From Streptomyces sp. NRRL F-2664 (GTDB taxonomy: Bacteria > Actinomycetota > Actinomycetes > Streptomycetales > Streptomycetaceae): a stretch of DNA of 64,000 bases. The position numbers were made by a program, and so were the translations under genes. The notes below the pieces were generated by a model that saw only the letters and a list, made by a program, of their open reading frames with translations, was not told the origin of the DNA and ran no database searches. The DNA lies in the NCBI RefSeq assembly GCF_000719345.1, contig NZ_JOFX01000021.1:1-64000 (forward strand), given 5' to 3'. Shown here piece after piece: positions 58,529 through 64,000 of the stretch (its first letter is position 1; each line of letters opens with the position of its first letter).

Positions 58529-59905
58529 ATGTCGAGTGTGGCACCCGCACGGTCGTCCGACGACGGCTCGGGACCGGCCAGGCGGGCCGGCCGGGCTGTC
58601 GGGCGTGCCCTGCACCTTCCGATCACCGGTCCGGCCAAGGGCATCCGGCGGGCCACGCACGCGCACGGGGCGGGCGAGTCGGGTCTGGGCAAGCTGATCG
58701 AGCTGCACGCGATCAACGGCGCGGGCGACATGATGATCACCGTGGCGCTGGCGTCGACGGTGTTCTTCTCGGTGCCCACGGACGAGGCGCGGGGCCGGGT
58801 GGCCCTGTACCTGGCGATCACGATGGCGCCGTTCACGGTGCTGGCGCCGGTGATCGGGCCGCTGCTGGACCGGCTGCCGCACGGGCGGCGGGCGTCGATG
58901 GCGGCGGCGATGCTGGCGCGGGCGGTCCTCGCGCTGCTGATGTCGGCCGTGGTGGCCACGGGGGGCCTTCAGCTGTATCCGGAGGCGCTGGGCGTGCTGG
59001 TCGCGTCCAAGTCGTACGGGGTGGTGCGCAGCGCGGTGGTGCCCCGGCTGCTCCCGCCGAATTTCTCACTCGTCAAGGCGAACTCCCGGGTCACGCTGGC
59101 CGGGCTGCTGGCGACGGGCGCGGCGGCGCCGGTGGCAGCGGGGCTGAACTCCGTGGGGCCGCAGTGGCCCCTGTACGGGGCGTGCGTGATCTTCCTGGGC
59201 GGCGCCTTCGCGGCGTTCACGCTGCCGCACAAGGTGGACGAGGCGAAGGGCGAGCGGCGCGCCCGGCTGTCGACGCACGAGGCGCACTCGAAGCGGCCGG
59301 GGCTGCGGACGGTGAGCCGCAGCGTGCTGTGCGGCCTGCTGGCGAACGCGGCGATGCGCGGGCTCTCCGGCTTCTTGATTTTCTTCCTGGCGTTCCTGCT
59401 GCGCGAGCATCCCCTGGCGGGGCAGAACGCTGCGGTGTCGCTGGGCATCGTGGGCGTGTCGGCGGGCGTGGGCAACGCGTGCGGTACGGCGGTGGGGGCG
59501 TGGTTGCGGGCGCGCGCGCCGGAGGTGATCGTCGCGTCGGTGCTGTGCGTGACGCTGGGAGTGGCGGTGCTGGCTGCCGTCTTCTACAGCGGGGTGTTCG
59601 TGGCCGTGCTGGCCGCGACGGCGGGATTCTGCCAGGCGCTGGCGAAGCTGTCGCTGGACGCGATGATCCAGCGGGACGTGCCGGAGGCGGTGCGGACCTC
59701 CGCGTTCGCGCGTTCGGAGACGCTGCTCCAGGTGGCGTGGGTGCTGGGCGGCTCCATCGGCATCGTCCTGCCGCTGAACGGCGTCCTCGGCATGTCGGTG
59801 GCCGCGGCCATCGTCGCGCTGGGCGCGACCATGGCCGTCCGCGGCGCCCTGTCGGCCCCCCACCGCCCCCACCCGCAACGCCCGTCCCGCCCGAAGGTCG
59901 CCTGA
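58529..59905 (+). CDS. MFS transporter
   Basis: A 458-aa membrane protein of 12 helices. Unlike the first MFS gene it has a 60-residue basic cytoplasmic N-terminus and long loop HKVDEAKGERR near 230-255. Probably an exporter; substrate unknown. Start ATG 58529 or GTG 58538. Confidence 0.85.
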   Translation: MSSVAPARSSDDGSGPARRAGRAVGRALHLPITGPAKGIRRATHAHGAGESGLGKLIELHAINGAGDMMITVALASTVFFSVPTDEARGRVALYLAITMAPFTVLAPVIGPLLDRLPHGRRASMAAAMLARAVLALLMSAVVATGGLQLYPEALGVLVASKSYGVVRSAVVPRLLPPNFSLVKANSRVTLAGLLATGAAAPVAAGLNSVGPQWPLYGACVIFLGGAFAAFTLPHKVDEAKGERRARLSTHEAHSKRPGLRTVSRSVLCGLLANAAMRGLSGFLIFFLAFLLREHPLAGQNAAVSLGIVGVSAGVGNACGTAVGAWLRARAPEVIVASVLCVTLGVAVLAAVFYSGVFVAVLAATAGFCQALAKLSLDAMIQRDVPEAVRTSAFARSETLLQVAWVLGGSIGIVLPLNGVLGMSVAAAIVALGATMAVRGALSAPHRPHPQRPSRPKVA

Positions 59906-59932
59906 CCCGCCCAGCCCCGCCCGCACCTCCAG

Positions 59933-59977
59933 CCCCGCCGGCGTTCGAGGCGCGGGGGCCCGGGGCAGCGCCCCCGG
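59933..59977. repeat. dispersed intergenic repeat, second copy
   Basis: Same GCGTTCGAGGCGCGGGG core as at 7.58 kb and a related GGGGCAGCGCCCC hairpin, just after an MFS stop codon. Confidence 0.6.
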
Positions 59978-60000
59978 CAACGGCGCCGCGCCGGTCCGCC

Positions 60001-60050
60001 CACGGCCACCCGCGGCCACCCGCGGCCACCCACGGCCACCCGCGGCCACC
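60001..60050. repeat. five tandem copies of a 10-bp unit
   Basis: C[AG]CGGCCACC repeated five times between the MFS gene and the DUF2771 gene. Confidence 0.9.
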
Positions 60051-60147
60051 CCGGCGGGAGCCGAACGGCGTCCCGGCGGGAGCCACGCCGCAGGCCGGCG
60101 GTACCCCATGCAGCGGCGCAGCCCGAGGGCCCGATAGCCTTCGGCTC

Positions 60148-60636
60148 ATGACCGCACCGCTTTTCTCGGGTAGGGCCCGCCGCAGCGTCGCGGCCCTCGG
60201 AGCCGTGTCCGCCGGCCTCCTCCTCCTCTCCGCCTGCGACAAGCCGACCCCGCTCGCGACCGTGACGGTCGGCAGCTCGTCGGTGTCCGCAGAGGCCTCC
60301 TGCCACAACGACGGCAAGGAGCTCTCCATGGACGAGGTCCAGGAGTGCCTGACGAACCTCAAGAACCCCAAGACCATCGAGTACGGCCGCGGCGAAACGC
60401 TGCGCCTCGGCGTCGAGCCGGAGGTCGTCGAGGACGGCAAGCGCTGGTCGGCGGTTCTCGACGGCCAGCCGATCACCGAGCCCTCGTCGAGCACGTACCG
60501 CAGCTTCCCGAACGCCGACGTCTTCGCGACGGGCGGCCAGGGCGAGGCCCCGTCCTCGAAGAAGCTCGCGTTCCTGCAGATCGGCGAGGACGGCAAGCCG
60601 CTCGCCGTCTGGTCCTACAACCTCAAGCTCAAGTAA
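60148..60636 (+). CDS. DUF2771 lipoprotein
   Basis: A 162-aa protein with signal peptide and lipobox LLSAC (Cys30). TAGCCT ends 7 nt before ATG with no Shine-Dalgarno. Extracytoplasmic domain of unknown function. It precedes mqnB by 19 nt and may share its transcript. Confidence 0.8.
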   Translation: MTAPLFSGRARRSVAALGAVSAGLLLLSACDKPTPLATVTVGSSSVSAEASCHNDGKELSMDEVQECLTNLKNPKTIEYGRGETLRLGVEPEVVEDGKRWSAVLDGQPITEPSSSTYRSFPNADVFATGGQGEAPSSKKLAFLQIGEDGKPLAVWSYNLKLK

Positions 60637-60655
60637 CCGGACGACGGACGCACCG

Positions 60656-61435
60656 GTGCGCGCGCTCGTCGTGACGGCGGTGGGGGCGGAGTCGGACTCC
60701 GTCCTCGCCGGGCTGACCCCTCATCCGGACAGCCCCGGTGCCGAGCCGCGCACCCTGCCCGGCGGGTACCTCATCACCCGCCGGGACCTTCCGGGCATCG
60801 CCTTCGACGTGCTCGTCGCCGGCGTCGGCCCGGCCGCGGCCGCCGCGGGCACCGCCACGGCGCTGGCGCTCGCCGAGCCCGGGTACGGGCTCGTCGTCAG
60901 CGCCGGCATCGGCGGCGGGTTCGTGCCCGCCGCCCCGCTCGGCTCCCTCGTGGTCGCGGACGCGATCGTCGCGGCCGATCTGGGGGCGCAGACCCCCGAG
61001 GGGTTCCTCGACGTGTCGGCGCTGGGCTTCGGGCACAGCGTGCACCTGCCGCCCGCCGAGCTGGCGGCCCGGGCCGCGGAGGCGACCGGGGCGCTGCTGG
61101 CTCCCGTACTGACCGTCTCCACCGTGACCGGTACCGCCGACGGGGCGGCCGGGCTCACGGCCCGGCACCCGATGGCCGGGGCCGAGGCCATGGAGGGCTT
61201 CGGGGTCGCGGAGGCCGCCGCCGCGCACGGGCTGCCCGTGCTGGAGATCCGCGCCGTGTCCAACGCCGTGGGGCCGCGCGACCGTGCCGCCTGGCGGATC
61301 GGGGGGGCGCTGGCGGCGCTCACCGAGGGCTTCCACGTGCTGGGACCCGTCATCGCGAACTGGGGAGAACGCCATGAGCAACACCGGGAGCAGCAGCGGG
61401 ACCAACACCGTCAGCGGCGCCCTGAGCGGCGGTGA
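60656..61435 (+). CDS. mqnB: futalosine hydrolase
   Basis: A 259-aa nucleosidase of the PNP/MTAN fold that removes the base from (aminodeoxy)futalosine in the alternative menaquinone pathway. Visible: VTAVGAESDS at the N-terminus, VVSAGIGGGFVPAAPLGSLVVAD and GAEAMEGFGVAEAAAAHGLPVLEIRAVSNAVG (active-site Glu in AMEG). GTG start. The last 20 residues (Gln/Arg/His-rich) come from a 62-nt overlap with mqnD. Confidence 0.9.
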   Translation: MRALVVTAVGAESDSVLAGLTPHPDSPGAEPRTLPGGYLITRRDLPGIAFDVLVAGVGPAAAAAGTATALALAEPGYGLVVSAGIGGGFVPAAPLGSLVVADAIVAADLGAQTPEGFLDVSALGFGHSVHLPPAELAARAAEATGALLAPVLTVSTVTGTADGAAGLTARHPMAGAEAMEGFGVAEAAAAHGLPVLEIRAVSNAVGPRDRAAWRIGGALAALTEGFHVLGPVIANWGERHEQHREQQRDQHRQRRPERR

Positions 61436-62285
61436 ACCGCTGGACGCGCCGCTGAGGATCGCCTACTCGCCCTGCCCGAACGACACGTTCGTCTTCGACG
61501 CGTGGGCACACGGCCGGGTGCCCGGCGCGCCTGCCCTGGACGTCACGTTCGCGGACATCGACCTCACCAACGGCATGGCCGAGCGCGGTGAGCTGGACGT
61601 GCTGAAGGTGTCGTACGCGGTGCTGCCGTGGGTGTTGGAGGAGTACGCGCTGCTGCCCTGCGGCGGGGCCCTCGGGCGCGGCTGCGGCCCGCTGGTGCTC
61701 ACCCGCGAGCCGGGCCTGGACCTGGCGGAGAAGACGGTCGCGGTACCGAGCGAGCGCTCCACCGCCTACCTGCTGTTCCGGCTGTGGGCGGCCGACGTGC
61801 TGCCGGACGGCGTCGGCAAGGTGGTGGTCCTGCCGTTCCACGAGATCATGCCGGCGGTCCGTGACGGCCGGGTGGACGCCGGACTGGTCATCCACGAGGC
61901 CCGGTTCACGTACCAGGACTACGGGCTGCACCGCCTCGCCGACATGGGCGAGCACTGGGAGTCCACGACCGGCCTGCCCATCCCGCTCGGCGCGATCATC
62001 GCGAAGCGGTCGCTGGGTACGGAGCGGCTGCGCGAGCTGGCGGAGTCGGCGCGGGCCTCGGTCAGGATGGCCTGGGACGACCCGGAGGCCTCCCGCCCGT
62101 ACGTACGGGCGCACGCACAGGAGCTGGACCCGGCCGTCGCCGACCAGCACATCGGGCTGTACGTCAACGAGTTCACGGCGGACCTCGGCGACTCCGGCTA
62201 CGCGGCGGTGCGCGGCCTGTTGACGCGGGCGGCCGCCGAGGGGCTGGTACCGGCCATCGCGCCGGGCGCGCTCGCCTTCCCGTAG
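61374..62285 (+). CDS. mqnD: 1,4-dihydroxy-6-naphthoate synthase
   Basis: A 303-aa enzyme that cleaves cyclic dehypoxanthinyl futalosine to 1,4-dihydroxy-6-naphthoate. The SPCPNDTFVFDAW motif marks MqnD rather than MqnA; HEARFTYQDYGL also fits. ATG has GGGGAGA upstream. An N-terminal Ser/Gly-rich 25-residue extension lies in the overlap with mqnB. Together mqnB-mqnD cover two later steps of the futalosine pathway; mqnA and mqnC are not in this window. Confidence 0.93.
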   Translation: MSNTGSSSGTNTVSGALSGGEPLDAPLRIAYSPCPNDTFVFDAWAHGRVPGAPALDVTFADIDLTNGMAERGELDVLKVSYAVLPWVLEEYALLPCGGALGRGCGPLVLTREPGLDLAEKTVAVPSERSTAYLLFRLWAADVLPDGVGKVVVLPFHEIMPAVRDGRVDAGLVIHEARFTYQDYGLHRLADMGEHWESTTGLPIPLGAIIAKRSLGTERLRELAESARASVRMAWDDPEASRPYVRAHAQELDPAVADQHIGLYVNEFTADLGDSGYAAVRGLLTRAAAEGLVPAIAPGALAFP

Positions 62286-62358
62286 TGCCGTGCGCGCCCC
62301 GCACACCGGCGCCCCGCCGCTCGTGGGAGGGCGGGGCGCGGGTGGGCGCGGGCGGGCG

Positions 62359-62742
62359 TCAGACGTCGAGCTGGTCGGCCACCGCGCGCAGCAGGCCGGC
62401 GATCTTCGTGCCGTGCACCTTGTCGGGGTAGCGGCCGCGCTCCAGCATCGGGGTGATGTTCTCCAACAGGGTGGTGAGGTCCTGCACGATCGAGGCGAGC
62501 TCGTCGGGCTTGCGGCGCTGGGCGGCCGCGACGGACGGCGCCGGGTCCAGGACGGTCACCGAAAGTGCCTGGTCACCGCGCTGGCCGGCGACGACTCCGA
62601 ACTCGACTCGCTGACCGGGCTTGAGGGCGTCGACCCCGGCAGGGAGCACCGACGAGTGGACGAAGACGTCGCCGCCGTCGTCGCGGGAGAGAAAGCCGAA
62701 GCCCTTCTCACTGTTGAACCACTTGACCTTGCCGGTAGGCAC
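62359..62742 (-). CDS. cold-shock protein with C-terminal extension (CspD-like)
   Basis: A 127-aa protein: cold-shock domain 1-68 with RNP1 KGFGFL (13-18) and RNP2 VFVHSS, then a 60-residue helical tail unlike the 67-aa CspA group. Start GTG 62742 gives the family N-terminus (PTGKVKWFNSEKGFGFLS). Single-strand nucleic-acid binding. Convergent with mqnD. Confidence 0.9.
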   Translation of the reverse strand: MPTGKVKWFNSEKGFGFLSRDDGGDVFVHSSVLPAGVDALKPGQRVEFGVVAGQRGDQALSVTVLDPAPSVAAAQRRKPDELASIVQDLTTLLENITPMLERGRYPDKVHGTKIAGLLRAVADQLDV

Positions 62743-62920
62743 GTCCGTCCTCTGTCCTTGTGCTCGTCGGGGGTCCGAGAGGCCGCGAACGGCTCCGGAC
62801 AACAGCGCAGCGGGCCATGTGTGACCCGCCGCCTCAAGGCTAATGGTCGGGGGCCGGGTGACAAGACGTTCCCCGGTCCTTCGCGGTCGGCTGCTTCGGC
62901 CAGGGAACTACCCTGGTGAG

Positions 62921-63175
62921 GTGACTGTTACTCCTCATTCGGACGAAGCGCGGCCCGGCGACGGACTGGTCAGGGCCGGCGGCATCGTGTTCATCGCCGG
63001 GGCCGTGGCCACCCTGGTGACGATGGCCCCGCTGTTCCTCGACATCGACCCGTTCCCGTCGTACGCGTGGGCCGTGTGCATGCTGATGGGCGTCGGCTTC
63101 GCGATCTCCGCGGCGGGCGTGCTGCGCTCGGCCGCCGCCCAGCGCAGGGCTGCCCGGGCCTCGCAGGGGGCCTAG
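62921..63175 (+). CDS. small two-helix membrane protein, 84 aa
   Basis: Two transmembrane segments (about 23-40 and 50-69) and a basic tail. TACCCT lies exactly 6 nt before the GTG start, no Shine-Dalgarno. Function unknown. Confidence 0.75.
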   Translation: MTVTPHSDEARPGDGLVRAGGIVFIAGAVATLVTMAPLFLDIDPFPSYAWAVCMLMGVGFAISAAGVLRSAAAQRRAARASQGA

Positions 63176-63206
63176 GGGGTGTTGGGCAGCCTGCGGTGAG
63201 TGCTGA

Positions 63207-63869
63207 TCAGGCCGGGCTCGCTGCGACGGGCTGTGCGGTGCCGGACGGTGCGGCGACGGGCTGTGCGGCGACGTACTGCGTGAGCCACTCGGGCAGCGCG
63301 GTGAGGTCCGGCAGGACCACGTCCGCGCCGGCCGCGCGCAGCTCCGGCTCCGGGCAGGGGCCGGTCGGCACCGCCACGGACAGTGCGCCGGCGGTGCGGG
63401 CGCCGCGTACGTCGCCGATGTGGTCGCCGACGTAGACCTGCGCGCCGTGCTCGCGCAGCGCGCCCGCCTTGGCCTCCGCCCAGAGCCAGCCGATGACCGC
63501 GTCCGGCTCGATGCCGAGGTGTGCGAGGTGCAGTCGGGCGTTGGGCTCGTGCTTGGCGGTGACGACGATCGCGCGGCCGCCCATCGCCTGGACGGCCGCC
63601 ACGGCCTCGCGGGCGCCCGGCATCGCGGGCGTCGGCTCGATGGCGTGGTCGGGGTAGATCTCCCGGTAGCGGTCCGCCATGGCCGGGATCACGGCCGGCG
63701 CGAACCAGTGCGCGAGCTCCTCCTCCAGCGGCGGCCCGAGGCGGGTGACCGCCGCGTCGGCGTCGATGTACGTGCCCGTCTCGGCCGACAGCGCCCGGTA
63801 GGCGGCACGGATGCCGGGGCGGGAGTCGATGAGGGTCATGTCGAGGTCGAAGCCGACGGTGAGATTCAT
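63207..63869 (-). CDS. HAD-superfamily phosphatase
   Basis: A 220-aa hydrolase of the phosphoglycolate-phosphatase type: motif I DLDMT (D8, D10), motif II VVTAKH, motif III Lys region, motif IV GDHIGDV. ATG 63869 (MNLTVGFDLD) or an ATG 9 nt upstream. C-terminus has PVAA repeats. Confidence 0.87.
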   Translation of the reverse strand: MNLTVGFDLDMTLIDSRPGIRAAYRALSAETGTYIDADAAVTRLGPPLEEELAHWFAPAVIPAMADRYREIYPDHAIEPTPAMPGAREAVAAVQAMGGRAIVVTAKHEPNARLHLAHLGIEPDAVIGWLWAEAKAGALREHGAQVYVGDHIGDVRGARTAGALSVAVPTGPCPEPELRAAGADVVLPDLTALPEWLTQYVAAQPVAAPSGTAQPVAASPA

Positions 63870-63950
63870 ACGGCCCATTGTGCCGAGGCGGGCGGACTGC
63901 GGTGGACGCTGTGGCGAACCTCCCCGGAACTCGTGTTCGACCTTTCCGGT

Positions 63951-64000
63951 TCAGGGGCGGCGGGAGCGCCACACCAGATACAGCACGGACGCCAGGGCGG
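63951..64000 (-). CDS. C-terminal end of a membrane protein (partial)
   Basis: Stop TGA at 63951-63953 preceded by a frame reading ALASVLYLVWRSRRP to the window edge, the typical end of an integral membrane protein. Too short to name. Confidence 0.45.
   Translation of the reverse strand, partial: ALASVLYLVWRSRRP

Noticed and set aside
58027..60636. An 869-codon frame ending in the DUF2771 lipoprotein
   Set aside because: Upstream part is out of frame with the MFS gene and low-complexity; the lipoprotein signal peptide sets the start at 60148.

Overview
High-GC (about 73%) Gram-positive chromosome segment. The very strong third-position G/C bias, GTG/TTG starts, DmdR1-type iron repressor, futalosine-pathway menaquinone genes and CspD-like cold-shock protein point to a Streptomyces. 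From memory (no search was possible) the order dmdR1-nagS-pdxH-citrate synthase 2 ... serC ... mqnB-mqnD-csp is that of the conserved core of the S. coelicolor chromosome, roughly SCO4411 down to SCO4325. No rRNA, tRNA, insertion sequence, prophage or CRISPR array was seen.

Layout. 1-9.9 kb: anti-sigma/ECF sigma pair, EF-hand protein, purU operon, solute-binding lipoprotein, proline-rich membrane protein with TQY[IL]PPVP repeats, NsdA-like HTH-TPR regulator, and a stand-alone prim-pol protein. 10-18 kb: ABC exporter pair, alpha/beta hydrolase (SOS-like box upstream, one TTA codon), iron regulator dmdR1, aminosugar-phosphate enzyme nagS, a PAS/GAF sensor, a candidate small RNA, and pdxH. 18.3-28.4 kb: citrate synthase 2, then a co-directional seven-gene acyl-CoA cluster (TetR, enoyl-CoA hydratase, acyl-CoA dehydrogenase, biotin-carrying carboxylase alpha subunit, carboxyltransferase, AtuA-like protein, DinB-like protein) whose genes mostly overlap by 4 nt. 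The biotin-carboxylase gene carries a parS-like site. 28.6-45.5 kb: CocE-type hydrolase, DUF1801 protein, EamA exporter, FAD/Fe-S dehydrogenase, serC, a 1042-aa sacsin-like ATPase, SGNH hydrolase with PadR regulator, SnoaL protein, CtpE-like P-type ATPase, DUF2530 protein and purine permease. 45.5-64 kb: small RHH protein, MarR/MFS operon, thpR, two paralogous secreted cell-wall hydrolases that share five FG-GAP repeats but have different catalytic heads, tiny secreted peptides, LuxR-type regulator, aldo-keto reductase, secreted SGNH and beta-propeller proteins, DUF3027 protein, MFS transporter, DUF2771 lipoprotein, mqnB-mqnD, cold-shock protein, small membrane protein and HAD hydrolase.

How the parts relate. 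Several one-cistron metabolic genes (serC, mqnBD, pdxH, purU, citrate synthase 2) are core housekeeping. Local regulators sit beside their likely targets: TetR with the acyl-CoA cluster, PadR with SGNH/SnoaL, MarR with MFS, DmdR1 divergent from nagS. Convergent gene pairs are separated by perfect hairpins. At least six genes show a -10-like hexamer exactly 6 nt before the start codon and lack a clear Shine-Dalgarno (four more are close), suggesting frequent leaderless transcription. The less explained items are the parS-like site inside the carboxylase gene, the DasR-like site in the nagS promoter, the candidate RNA at 17.2-17.45 kb, the 36-nt palindrome after serC, and three genes under 60 codons.
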